Assembly (NCBI GenBank): GCA_036555665.1
Contig: DATBKW010000207.1
Coordinates: 1-13,042, forward strand
Length of the DNA stretch: 13,042 nt
Direction of reading: 5' to 3'
DNA from: JAOPZW01 sp036555665
Lineage (GTDB): Bacteria; Actinomycetota; Thermoleophilia; Solirubrobacterales; Solirubrobacteraceae
A program made the position numbers and the translations under genes. This document shows positions 1-6,720 of the stretch, piece after piece (position 1 is the first letter of the stretch; each line of letters opens with the position of its first letter). Under the pieces are notes generated by a model that was not told the DNA's origin, made no database searches, and saw only the letters and a program-made list of their open reading frames with translations.

Positions 1-207
1 CTGGTGTGGCACGACGTCGATCGGGCGCTGTTTCACCTCGACTTCGGCCACACCTGCGGGTGGCCGGGCTGCCCGCCGATCCACACGCTGTGGATGCGCG
101 GGCTCGCCGGCGACCTGTGGATGCTGGCGGGCGGGATGCTCTTCGGCGTGGTCGGCGGCGTCACCGCGGGCGCATGGTGCGCCGCCACGCAGCCCGCGGC
201 GCCGTAG
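1..207 (+). CDS. C-terminal end of an unrecognised membrane protein (5' end outside window)
   Basis: The reading frame is open from the first base and ends at TAG 205-207. It encodes about 68 residues. A GTG at 4-6 could serve as a start, but with no upstream sequence I treat this as the tail of a longer gene. The fragment has a hydrophilic stretch with two cysteines (HTCGWPGCPP), then a hydrophobic, glycine-rich segment (residues about 33-60, LAGDLWMLAGGMLFGVVGGV) that looks like one transmembrane helix, then a short Ala/Pro tail. I do not recognise the family. Its stop codon directly abuts the stop codon of the opposing RTX gene (208-210), so the two genes converge with no spacer and no room for a separate terminator. 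Confidence 0.45.
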   Translation: MVWHDVDRALFHLDFGHTCGWPGCPPIHTLWMRGLAGDLWMLAGGMLFGVVGGVTAGAWCAATQPAAP

Positions 208-2514
208 CTACCGCCGGACGTCCTCGCAGTCGCCCGCGACGCTGTCGCCGGGGTCGGCAAAGACGACGTCGTGGCCCGGACCGCAGCGCACCGTGTCGAT
301 GTCTCCGCGTACCACGTTGATGCGGTCGTTGCCCGGACCGCCGGAGATGGTGTCGGGATCAAGGTTGCCGAAGATCTCGTCGTTGCCGGAGCCGCCGGCG
401 ATGTGGTCGAAGCCGCGGTCGCCGGTGATGTGGTCGTCGCCGGCGTCGCCGAAGATCCGGTCGTCGCCGGAGCGCCCGGCGATCGTGTCGTTGCCCGGGC
501 CGCCGTGCAGCTCATCGTTGCCGTACTCGCCGTCGACGTAGTCGTCGCCGCCGGCGCCGAACAGCGCGTCGGGCCCGCCCTTGCCGAACAGCGAGTCGTC
601 GCCGGGTGTGCCGTGCAGGACGTCGCGGTTCTGGGTGCCCGAGATGACCGAGGCCGCGTCGGAGTCGTTGGCGCCCTCGGGCGGGACGGGGATGACGGTC
701 TCGCAGTTGAGCAGCTCGTCGCGGGTGGGCGCGTCGGCCTCGGTGTAGACGGTGTCGTTGCCGTCTCCGCAGTCGACCTCGTCGCGGCTGTCGTCGGCGG
801 CGCGAATGGTGTCGTCGCCTGCTCCGGCGTCGATCGTGTCAGGGTCGGGGCCGCCGACGACGAGGTCGTCGCCGTCGTCGCCGAACAGCTCGTCGGGGCC
901 CGAGCCGCCGTCGACCTGGTCGGCGCCGTTGCCTCCCTCGAGGGTGTCGTCGCCGGAGTCGCCGTGGATGACGTCCGAGCCGTTGTTGCCCGCGAGGATG
1001 TCGCGCGCGGCGCCGCCGTCGATGAGGTCGTCGCCGTCGCCGCCGGTGATGTTCTCGGTGCCCGATTCGCCGAGGAGCTGGTCGTTGCCGTCGCCGCCCC
1101 TGATGAGGTCCGAGCCGCGGCCGCCCTTGATGATGTCGTTGCCGGGGCCGCCGTAGAGGCGGCGATCGTTGCCGAAGGTCGAGTCGACGATCTCGTCGTC
1201 GCCGGCCTCGCCGAAGACGTGGTCGTCGCCCGGGCCGCCATCGAGGTAGTCGTTGCCGGGGCCGCCGTGGATCGAGTCGTCGCCGGTGCCACCATCGGCG
1301 TGGTCGTTGCCATCGTCGCCGGAGATGTGGTCGTTGCCCGAGCCGCCGTTGAGGGTGTCGTCGCCGAGGCCGCCGAACAGGTGGTCGTCGTAGGAGCCGC
1401 CGCTGAGGGTGTCGTTGCCCTCGTCGCCTTCGAGGATGTCGTTCTCGCGGCCGCCCCTGAGGACGTCGTCGCCGGCGAGGCCCGCAATGAGATCGCGCAG
1501 GCGCGTGCCGCCGATCGCGTCGTTGGCGGCCGTGCCCTGGACGCGCGCGAGGCCGGGTTGGACGACCACGCCCAGCGGCGTCGTGCCCGGCAGCGCGATC
1601 GAGCCCAGGCGCCGGTGACGGAACGGGCTGACGAACGAGAGCGTCGCGCCGCCGCCGTCGGCGACGTACACGCGCACCGCGTCGGGCGACCAGCCGGGGG
1701 CGCCGGGACCGCGGCCCGAGCGGAAGTTGCGCACGTGGCGGGCGGCGACGTCGACGAGCGCGGCGGCCGCGCCGCCGCGGGCGGCGCCTATCGCGAGCGT
1801 GCCGCCGTCGGGCGAGGCGGCGATGGGGCCGCCGACGCCCTGGCCGAGACGCAGCGGGTGCTTGTCGGGCTTACGGCTGCCCGGGCTGATCGCGTACAGG
1901 CGCCGGGGCGCGCTGACCCAGGCGCGGCCGGCGGCGTCGAAGGCGACCCCGGCCGCGCGCTTGATCTTCACCTTGCGCAGCAGCTTGGGTGTGCCGGCGT
2001 CGACGATCGCCACGCGCCCTTTCGTGAGCACTGCGGCGGCGAGGCTGCCCTGGGGCGAGAGCGCGAGCGCCGCGGCGGTGCCGTGCAGGGCGACCTTGTG
2101 CCGGGTGGCGAGTGTCTTGGCATCGAGGATGAAGAGGCTCTTGCCGGCCGCGGCGTAGGCGGTTGCACCGCCGGGCGACACCGCGACGCCGGCGGTGGGT
2201 GCGCCGAGGTCGCGCGCGGCGATGGCGAACGGCGCCGGCGTGCCGGGCAGGGGCGCAGCGGGGACCATGCCGAGGTCGAAGGCGGCGATGCCGTTGCCGG
2301 CGGCGGCGAACGCGCGGCGGCCGTCGCGGGTGATCGCTACCGCCCGCGACGGGCCGGGGAGCGCGGGGCGCGCGACGATCTGGTTGGTGGTGACGTCCAG
2401 CAGCGCGACGTCGTTGGTGCCGGTGGCCAGGAGCGCGACGCGCGCGTGCGCGGTGGGGGCCGCGCTCAGGGTCGTGGCGATTGCGGCGATGATCGCGACG
2501 CGGCGCACGAGCAT
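208..2514 (-). CDS. Secreted beta-propeller / RTX calcium-binding repeat protein
   Basis: This encodes 768 residues. I chose ATG 2514-2512 because it is followed directly by a Sec-type signal peptide (MLVRRVAIIAAIATTLSAAP, probable cleavage after THA at residue 24). An in-frame extension to 2703 only adds non-signal sequence that overlaps the divergent gene. Residues about 25-320 carry YVTN/WD-like propeller strands with recurring phrases such as VAITRDGRRAFAAAGNG and AASPDGGTLAIGAA. Residues about 325-609 and 624-768 are RTX nonapeptide repeats (GGxGxDxUx: GGPGNDYLD, GGSGNDHIS, GGDGDDLID), which normally fold into Ca2+-bound parallel beta-rolls outside the cell. The mature protein has only four cysteines, at residues about 582, 604, 744 and 763. 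Each pair closes one RTX block in a 'CGxGxDxV...D..nCE.V' motif, so each may form a disulfide cap. No enzyme domain or type I secretion signal is evident. The likely role is extracellular or surface calcium binding or adhesion. The family call is secure; the function is inferred. Confidence 0.88.
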   Translation of the reverse strand: MLVRRVAIIAAIATTLSAAPTAHARVALLATGTNDVALLDVTTNQIVARPALPGPSRAVAITRDGRRAFAAAGNGIAAFDLGMVPAAPLPGTPAPFAIAARDLGAPTAGVAVSPGGATAYAAAGKSLFILDAKTLATRHKVALHGTAAALALSPQGSLAAAVLTKGRVAIVDAGTPKLLRKVKIKRAAGVAFDAAGRAWVSAPRRLYAISPGSRKPDKHPLRLGQGVGGPIAASPDGGTLAIGAARGGAAAALVDVAARHVRNFRSGRGPGAPGWSPDAVRVYVADGGGATLSFVSPFRHRRLGSIALPGTTPLGVVVQPGLARVQGTAANDAIGGTRLRDLIAGLAGDDVLRGGRENDILEGDEGNDTLSGGSYDDHLFGGLGDDTLNGGSGNDHISGDDGNDHADGGTGDDSIHGGPGNDYLDGGPGDDHVFGEAGDDEIVDSTFGNDRRLYGGPGNDIIKGGRGSDLIRGGDGNDQLLGESGTENITGGDGDDLIDGGAARDILAGNNGSDVIHGDSGDDTLEGGNGADQVDGGSGPDELFGDDGDDLVVGGPDPDTIDAGAGDDTIRAADDSRDEVDCGDGNDTVYTEADAPTRDELLNCETVIPVPPEGANDSDAASVISGTQNRDVLHGTPGDDSLFGKGGPDALFGAGGDDYVDGEYGNDELHGGPGNDTIAGRSGDDRIFGDAGDDHITGDRGFDHIAGGSGNDEIFGNLDPDTISGGPGNDRINVVRGDIDTVRCGPGHDVVFADPGDSVAGDCEDVRR
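211..1542 (-). repeat. RTX nonapeptide repeat-coding DNA (two blocks)
   Basis: This is degenerate tandem coding repeat DNA, with an approximate 27-bp (nine-codon) period and a recurring core like gtcgttgccgggnccgcc on the + strand. Block 1 spans roughly 1542-688 and block 2 roughly 645-211. They are separated by a Pro/Glu/Asp/Ser linker (IPVPPEGANDSDAAS). The low A/T content and repeat phasing leave the opposite strand and an alternative frame open for hundreds of codons. Those frames translate to monotonous VVA/GVVAG or TTS/ATT strings and are not genes. Confidence 0.85.
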
Positions 2515-2541
2515 GAGGTTCGCGTTCGAGGCCTTCGGTCC

Positions 2542-2547
2542 TACAGT
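2542..2547 (+). promoter_or_regulatory. Candidate -10 box (TACAGT) for the 73-residue small protein
   Basis: TACAGT fits the actinobacterial TAnnnT -10 pattern. It lies seven bases before GTG 2555, so transcription would start at or next to the start codon (leaderless). There is no convincing Shine-Dalgarno before that GTG, which agrees with this. The -35 region is weak (TTCGCG at 2519-2524, 17-bp spacer). The box lies in the 40-bp gap shared with the divergent RTX gene. Confidence 0.4.
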
Positions 2548-2554
2548 TCGGCGC

Positions 2555-2776
2555 GTGGCCCGGCCGGCAGGGTTTCGTTTCGTCGAGCGCTCCAACGGGA
2601 GCGTGATCATCACGCACGCGGGGAGGGTTGCGTCGACGTTGCGGGGGCGGCGGGCGGAGAAGTTCCTCTCGGAGATCGCTTCGGGCGACCCCCAACTCGT
2701 CATGGCTCGGTGGACGGGGAACTACAAGCGCGGGAACGAGCGCGGCGCGCGGGCGCAGCGGCGAGACAGGCAGTGA
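2555..2776 (+). CDS. Small conserved-looking protein with a TGNYKRGNER motif (function unknown)
   Basis: This encodes 73 residues from GTG 2555 to TGA 2774-2776. The sequence reads like a compact folded domain: FRFVERSNGSVIITHAGR (beta-strand-like, KOW-less), then TLRGRRAEKFLSEIASGDPQ (amphipathic helix) and LVMARWTGNYKRGNER, ending in a basic tail. I associate the combination of ITHxGR, TLRG..A.KFL and TGNYKRGNER with small uncharacterised actinobacterial proteins. I know no assigned function. The basic C-terminus would suit nucleic-acid or ribosome contact, but that is a guess. An in-frame ATG at 2513 would add 14 residues (MRFAFEAFGPTVRR) and would overlap the RTX start codon, so I prefer the GTG with the -10 box seven bases upstream. 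It is divergent from the RTX gene and convergent with ispD. Confidence 0.68.
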   Translation: MARPAGFRFVERSNGSVIITHAGRVASTLRGRRAEKFLSEIASGDPQLVMARWTGNYKRGNERGARAQRRDRQ

Positions 2777-2841
2777 GGAGAAGGGGTTTCGGGCGGCGCG
2801 GGGCGCCCGCGACCTGCCTTGCACCTAGCGGGCAGCCACTG

Positions 2842-2878
2842 TGGTGACTTTTGTGGCCAGCAGCCACACAAGTCACCA
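2842..2878. terminator. Inverted repeat between converging genes, possible bidirectional terminator
   Basis: The arms TGGTGACTTTTGTGGC (2842-2857) and GCCACACAAGTCACCA (2863-2878) pair over 16 bp with one mismatch around a five-base loop (CAGCA). The element is markedly AT-richer than its surroundings. It lies in the 147-bp gap (2777-2923) between the converging small-protein gene and ispD, where a two-way terminator is expected. Neither side has a T-tract, so intrinsic termination is uncertain. An operator or dispersed intergenic repeat is an alternative. I see no gene in this gap. Confidence 0.4.
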
Positions 2879-2923
2879 AAGCTGACGCAGGCGCAGGCGC
2901 CCGGCCGCCCTCACTGCCCCTGG

Positions 2924-3592
2924 CTACGAAGCGCCGCCAGCGCGAGCGGAGGACCGCTCGCGCAGCAGCAGCTCCGCAACCCGCAGATCCAGCGGAGACG
3001 TCACCTTCAAATTCTCGCGAGGCGCCGGCACCACGGCCACCGTCCCCCCCAGCCCCTCCACCAGCGCCGCGTCATCCGTAGCCGCGCCCACGACCGCATC
3101 GGGAAGCGCCAGCGCGCGCTCCAGCACCTCCCGCCGGAACGCCTGCGGCGTCTGCACCGCCCACAGCCGCGAGCGGTCGAGCGTTCGCTCGACGCGGCCG
3201 TCGAGGCATTCCTTGACCGTGTCGGTCACCGGGGCCGCGGCGATCGCCGCGTCGGCGTCGCTCAGCGCATCAAGGCAGGCCTGAATCACAGCGGCGCTCA
3301 CCAGCGGGCGGGCAGCGTCGTGCACGACGACGTCCGCGCCCTCCAGCGCCGCGGCCAACGCCGCGCGCACCGAGTGCGAGCGTTCAGCGCCGCCGGCCAC
3401 CCCGATGGTCCCGTTTGGCGCCTCCACACCGGGCGGCAACGCCACGACGATCTGCTCGATTTCGGTCAGCTCACGGAGCGCGGCGATCGACCATTCGACC
3501 ATCGGGCGCCCCGCCAACATGGCGAACGCCTTGGGCACCCTCGTCCCAAGGCGTTCGCCACGACCCGCGGCCACGACGAGCGCGACCGCCAT
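2924..3592 (-). CDS. ispD: 2-C-methyl-D-erythritol 4-phosphate cytidylyltransferase
   Basis: This encodes 222 residues. IspD joins CTP and MEP to give CDP-ME plus pyrophosphate, the third step of the non-mevalonate isoprenoid pathway in the cytoplasm. Family motifs are in order: the nucleotide-binding loop AAGRGERLG (8-16) with Lys21, HDAARP (91-96), DTVK (124-127), TPQAF (148-152), TDDA (172-175) and ENLKVTSPLDL (193-203). Length is typical of a stand-alone IspD. ATG 3592-3590 starts nine bases after the carD stop with no clear Shine-Dalgarno, so translation probably depends on ribosomes finishing carD. It is the last gene of the radA-disA-carD-ispD run. The partner ispF, often next to or fused with ispD, does not follow. 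The reading frame instead stops before an intergenic inverted repeat. Confidence 0.96.
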   Translation of the reverse strand: MAVALVVAAGRGERLGTRVPKAFAMLAGRPMVEWSIAALRELTEIEQIVVALPPGVEAPNGTIGVAGGAERSHSVRAALAAALEGADVVVHDAARPLVSAAVIQACLDALSDADAAIAAAPVTDTVKECLDGRVERTLDRSRLWAVQTPQAFRREVLERALALPDAVVGAATDDAALVEGLGGTVAVVPAPRENLKVTSPLDLRVAELLLRERSSARAGGAS

Positions 3593-3601
3593 CGAACCCG
3601 A

Positions 3602-4177
3602 CTAGGCGGTCGCGATCTTCGCGCCGGCCGACTCGGCCAACAGGTTGTCGAGGTGGTCCTCCGCCTCGTCCTCGTCCTTGTCCAGCGCGTACATCAGCTC
3701 GGAGGCCAGGATCTTCTTCGCGCGGGTGAACATCTGCTTCTCACCCGTCGAGAGGCCCTTCTGATGCTCGCGGATCGCCAGGTTGCGAACCACCTCTGCC
3801 AACTCGTAGATGTCGCCCGTCTTGATCTTGTCGCGGTTGTGCTTGAACCGGCGGTTCCAGTTCTTGGGCATCTCCGAGACGTCGTCTTCAAGAACGGCGA
3901 GCACCTTTTTGACCGTTTCCTCATCGATGACCCGGCGCAGTCCTGCCAGAGCGGCGTTCTCGCACGGGACCATCACGGTCATGTCGTTGTGCAGGATCTT
4001 GATGGTGAGGTACTCGCGCTCCTCCCCGAACATCTTGCGGACTTCCTTCTTGAGGACCTTGCCCGCTCCATGATGCGGATAGACAACGTTGTCACCGCAC
4101 TCGAACTCGATGTGCTCGAGCTCTGTGGCGTCGAGGTCCTCCACGAGCTGTGCGTCAGTCACTTCGGGAATGGTCAT
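3602..4177 (-). CDS. carD: CarD/CdnL-family RNA polymerase-binding transcription regulator
   Basis: This encodes 191 residues. CarD binds the RNA polymerase beta subunit through an N-terminal Tudor-like domain and stabilises the promoter open complex through its C-terminal helical domain. It acts at rRNA and many housekeeping promoters. The RNAP-interaction domain begins at residue about 26 (FECGDNVVYPHHGAGKV). The C-terminal domain contains PKNWNRRFKHNRDKIKTGD with the conserved Trp (W107) that wedges into promoter DNA. The ending is acidic (DKDEDEAEDHLDNLL). Compared with my recollection of the mycobacterial protein (about 162 residues, starting near the GD..VYPHHG motif), this one has about 22 extra acidic residues at the N-terminus. 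ATG 4177 is directly preceded by AAGGAGG with zero spacing, which is unusual. GTG codons for V6 or V12 are the alternatives. It lies 28 bp after disA and 9 bp before ispD. Confidence 0.95.
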   Translation of the reverse strand: MTIPEVTDAQLVEDLDATELEHIEFECGDNVVYPHHGAGKVLKKEVRKMFGEEREYLTIKILHNDMTVMVPCENAALAGLRRVIDEETVKKVLAVLEDDVSEMPKNWNRRFKHNRDKIKTGDIYELAEVVRNLAIREHQKGLSTGEKQMFTRAKKILASELMYALDKDEDEAEDHLDNLLAESAGAKIATA

Positions 4178-4184
4178 CCTCCTT
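4178..4184 (-). promoter_or_regulatory. Strong Shine-Dalgarno AAGGAGG abutting the carD ATG
   Basis: The minus strand reads GAAGGAGG directly followed by ATG, so this near-consensus ribosome site has no spacer to the chosen start. Either initiation uses a 3'-shifted codon or the pairing uses only the 5' part (GAAGG). It is the main reason the exact carD start is uncertain by a few codons. Confidence 0.55.
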
Positions 4185-4205
4185 CGGGGGGTCGGTACTG
4201 CGGTT

Positions 4206-5318
4206 CTAAGTTTGTAGGTAGCGATCCACGAGGTTGATCTCCTGCAGCCTGCGCAGGCCCTCGCGGATGTCCTTTGCGCGGATCTCGCCGACGCCGTCGA
4301 CGGTTTCGAGCTCCGCATCGGTGGCGGCGAGCATCTCGTCGAGCCCGCCGAACTCCTTCACGATCTGCTGGACCACCAGCTTGGGAAGCCGCGGAATGCG
4401 GCCGAGGATCCGATAGCCGCGCGGCGACACCGGATAGTCCAGCGTGTTGAGCTTGCGGTCGTAGCCGAGCAGCTCGGCGAGCCGACCGAAGTCGAGCAGG
4501 TCCTGATGCGGCAGCCGCCCGGTCTGATCGAGCGCCGCCGCGAAGTCCTCGTCGGTGTCCTGGGCCAGATAGTCGTGCACGAGCGCGGCCTTGTCGGCCG
4601 CGGTGCCGACCATCGTCTCCTCAAGCTGCATCTCGATGAGGCGCCCCTCGGTGCCCAGTTCGACGATGTAGCGCTCGATCTCCACCGCCATGCGCGTGAC
4701 GAGCTCCGACCGCTGCAGGACGGTCAGGACGTCGTGCAGCGTGGCGCCGCCCTCGAACTCGAGGGCGGTGAGGCGGGTGGAGACCTGGTCCAGGCGGGTG
4801 CGGTACTTGTCGAGGGTGGCCAGGGCCTGGTTGGCCTTGGCCAGCACCACCGGGATGTCCTCGAGCGTGTTCTTCGACCCGTCGACGTAGAGGGAGATGA
4901 CCTCGCGCCGCTGGGAGATCGCGATCACCAGCGCATCGGTCTGCTTGGAGACGCGCTCGGCCGTCCGGTGGCGGGTACCGGTCTCCAGCGACAGGATCGT
5001 CGGGTCCGGCATCAGCTGGACGTTGGCCATCGTGATCCGCGTGGCGTTGCCGTTGAGGACGATGGCGCCGTCCATCTTCGCCACTTGGTAGAGCAGCGCG
5101 GGTGTGTAGTCGATGTCCAGCTTGATGCCACCGGAGAAAAGGAAACTCAGCTCTTCGGGGTCGCCGATCGTGATGAGCCCGCCGGTGCGGCCGTGGAGGA
5201 TGTTGTCGATGCCCTCGCGCAGCGCGGTACCGGGCGCGACCATCTCCAATGCCTTGACGAGCCGGGGCTCTTGGCGACCCTCGAGCTCAGTGAGCTCATC
5301 CCCGGAACGCTGCGCCAT
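4206..5318 (-). CDS. disA: DNA integrity scanning protein, diadenylate cyclase DisA
   Basis: This encodes 370 residues. DisA condenses two ATP into the second messenger c-di-AMP. It forms an octamer that scans DNA, and branched structures or stalled repair inhibit the cyclase. The N-terminal DAC domain shows both signature motifs, DGA (83-85, in KMDGAIVLNG) and GTRHR (114-118), followed by AERVSKQTDALVIAISQRR. A helical linker spans about 150-290. A helix-hairpin-helix domain of the RuvA type closes the protein (about 310-360, with ETVDGVGEIRAKDIREGL). Length and domain order are normal for the family and all catalytic motifs are intact. The start ATG 5318 has no Shine-Dalgarno but has TAGAAT eight bases upstream. 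The gene follows radA by 54 bp, the usual pairing, and RadA is a known DisA partner and inhibitor in other bacteria. Confidence 0.97.
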   Translation of the reverse strand: MAQRSGDELTELEGRQEPRLVKALEMVAPGTALREGIDNILHGRTGGLITIGDPEELSFLFSGGIKLDIDYTPALLYQVAKMDGAIVLNGNATRITMANVQLMPDPTILSLETGTRHRTAERVSKQTDALVIAISQRREVISLYVDGSKNTLEDIPVVLAKANQALATLDKYRTRLDQVSTRLTALEFEGGATLHDVLTVLQRSELVTRMAVEIERYIVELGTEGRLIEMQLEETMVGTAADKAALVHDYLAQDTDEDFAAALDQTGRLPHQDLLDFGRLAELLGYDRKLNTLDYPVSPRGYRILGRIPRLPKLVVQQIVKEFGGLDEMLAATDAELETVDGVGEIRAKDIREGLRRLQEINLVDRYLQT

Positions 5319-5326
5319 CGAGGCCG

Positions 5327-5376
5327 ATTCTAGCAGCGATTTTAGTCTGACCTTAGGCTCGTCAAGGTGGTGTCAA
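5327..5376 (-). promoter_or_regulatory. Candidate disA promoter region between radA and disA
   Basis: On the minus strand this 50-bp stretch holds TTGACA (5376-5371, overlapping the radA stop codon), TTGACG (5365-5360), TAAAAT (5344-5339) and TAGAAT (5332-5327). TTGACG to TAAAAT has a 15-bp spacer. TAGAAT is eight bases before the disA ATG and would give a near-leaderless transcript. The A/T-rich composition stands out in a GC-rich genome. This suggests disA-carD-ispD can be transcribed independently of radA. Confidence 0.5.
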
Positions 5377-6716
5377 GCCGCACGAGGCGTCCGTTGGGCC
5401 GTTCCGAGAGCTGTGCGTACGGCGTCGCGCAGCGTCCCTACCCGCGCGGGTGATACCACCGCGGCAAGGCCGAACTTGGCCGCCTCGGCACCCCGCCGGT
5501 CGGGGTGCGCGACCGAGCGCAGCTCGCCGGTGAGGCCGATTTCGCCGAAGCAGGCCAGCGGCGATGGGTCGGTCGCGACCCCCCGCGCCGCGCTCGCCAC
5601 CGCCAGCGCCACGGCGAGGTCGGCGCCCGGCTCGTCGATGCGCACGCCGCCGACGACGTTGACGAAGACGTCGCTGGTGCCCAGGCCGATGCCGGCATGA
5701 CGGGCGAGGACGGCGAGCACGAGCGCCAGACGGTTGCGATCGATCCCGTTGCACACGCGCCGCGGCGGCACGAGCTCGCTCTGGGAGACAAGCGCCTGGA
5801 CCTCGACCAGCAGCGGCCGCGAGCCTTCCATGGCGGCGAGCACGACCGAGCCAGGCGCCTTCGTCGCCTCGCCGACGAAGCGCGCGCTGGCGTCGAGCAC
5901 CTCGACCAGGCCGCCTTCGCGCATCTCGAAGACGCCGACCTCGTTCGTCGAGCCGAAGCGGTTCTTCAGCGCGCGCAGCGTGCGGTAGGTGCGCTCGCGC
6001 TCGCCCTCGAACTGCAGCACGCAGTCGACGAGGTGCTCGAGCACGCGCGGCCCGGCCAGCGCGCCCTCCTTCGTCACGTGGCCGACGAGCAGCACGGCTG
6101 TGCCCTGGCGCTTGGCCACCTCGGCGATGCGGGTGGCCACCTCGCGCACCTGGCCGACCGTGCCCGGCGCGGACTCCAACGCGCCCGCGTGCAGAGTCTG
6201 CACCGAATCGATGACGCAGGCGTCGGGCCGCTCGGCCTCCAGCGCGGCGAGCACCGCATCGAGGTCGGTCTCGGCCAGCACGGGCACGTCGAGCGCGTCG
6301 GCGCCCAGGCGCTCGGCGCGCAGGCGGATCTGCGCCGCCGACTCCTCACCCGAGACGTAGAGCGTGCGCCGCCCGGCGCCGGCGAGGTGGCCGAGGGCCA
6401 TGTTGGTCAGCGTCGACTTGCCGATCCCCGGCGAGCCGCCGAGTAGGACGAGCGAGCCGGGCACCAGCCCGCCGCCGAGGACGCGATCGAGCTCGCCGAT
6501 CGAGGTGGTCAGCCGCGGCGCGCGCTCGGCGCGGACCTCGCGCAGCGGCACCGGCCGCGGCGCCGGACGCGCCGGGCCGCTGCGACCCGCCCGGCCCGCC
6601 GAGACGCGCTCCTCGACGAGCGTGTTCCACTCTCCGCAGGACGGGCACTGCCCGTGCCACTTGGGCGTCTGGGCGCCGCACGCGGAGCACGAGAACACGG
6701 AGGTCGGCTTGGGCAC
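5373..6716 (-). CDS. radA: DNA repair protein RadA (Sms)
   Basis: This encodes 447 residues. RadA is a RecA-like ATPase that processes recombination intermediates and drives branch migration. Features in order: a four-cysteine zinc finger (C10xxC13...C24xxC27), Walker A GGSPGIGKST (93-102), Walker B VIDSVQ (168-173), the RadA-specific KNRFG motif (251-255), and a C-terminal Lon-protease-like domain (about 290-447) with GEIGLTGELR. Length is normal and nothing is missing. The start is GTG 6716, chosen because the next codons (PKPTSVFSCSACG) lead directly into the zinc finger. No Shine-Dalgarno precedes it, but TAGGCT lies six bases upstream, consistent with a leaderless mRNA. It is the first gene of the radA-disA-carD-ispD cluster. 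Confidence 0.97.
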   Translation of the reverse strand: MPKPTSVFSCSACGAQTPKWHGQCPSCGEWNTLVEERVSAGRAGRSGPARPAPRPVPLREVRAERAPRLTTSIGELDRVLGGGLVPGSLVLLGGSPGIGKSTLTNMALGHLAGAGRRTLYVSGEESAAQIRLRAERLGADALDVPVLAETDLDAVLAALEAERPDACVIDSVQTLHAGALESAPGTVGQVREVATRIAEVAKRQGTAVLLVGHVTKEGALAGPRVLEHLVDCVLQFEGERERTYRTLRALKNRFGSTNEVGVFEMREGGLVEVLDASARFVGEATKAPGSVVLAAMEGSRPLLVEVQALVSQSELVPPRRVCNGIDRNRLALVLAVLARHAGIGLGTSDVFVNVVGGVRIDEPGADLAVALAVASAARGVATDPSPLACFGEIGLTGELRSVAHPDRRGAEAAKFGLAAVVSPARVGTLRDAVRTALGTAQRTPRAA

Positions 6717-6720
6717 CTGC

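Noticed and set aside
33..1487. 484-codon minus-strand frame within the RTX region
   Set aside because: It is an alternative frame of the RTX repeats, giving ATTS/TTS-rich low-complexity sequence, and it runs past the RTX stop into the neighbouring gene.
211..1542. Regular short DNA repeats that could suggest a CRISPR or VNTR array
   Set aside because: The period is nine codons in frame, the repeats are degenerate, and they encode canonical GGxGxD RTX motifs. There are no unique spacers.
2515..2703. 63-residue N-terminal extension of the RTX protein
   Set aside because: The extension precedes a clear signal peptide, overlaps the divergent small gene, and contains no recognisable sequence.
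271..2847. 858-codon open frame on the + strand opposite the RTX gene
   Set aside because: It is the antisense shadow of low-A/T repeat DNA. It translates to monotonous VVA/GVVAG strings with no domain. The minus strand has a signal peptide, propeller and RTX motifs.
2819..4237. 472-codon + strand frame opposite ispD and carD
   Set aside because: It is a His/Arg-rich shadow of two clearly identified genes on the minus strand.
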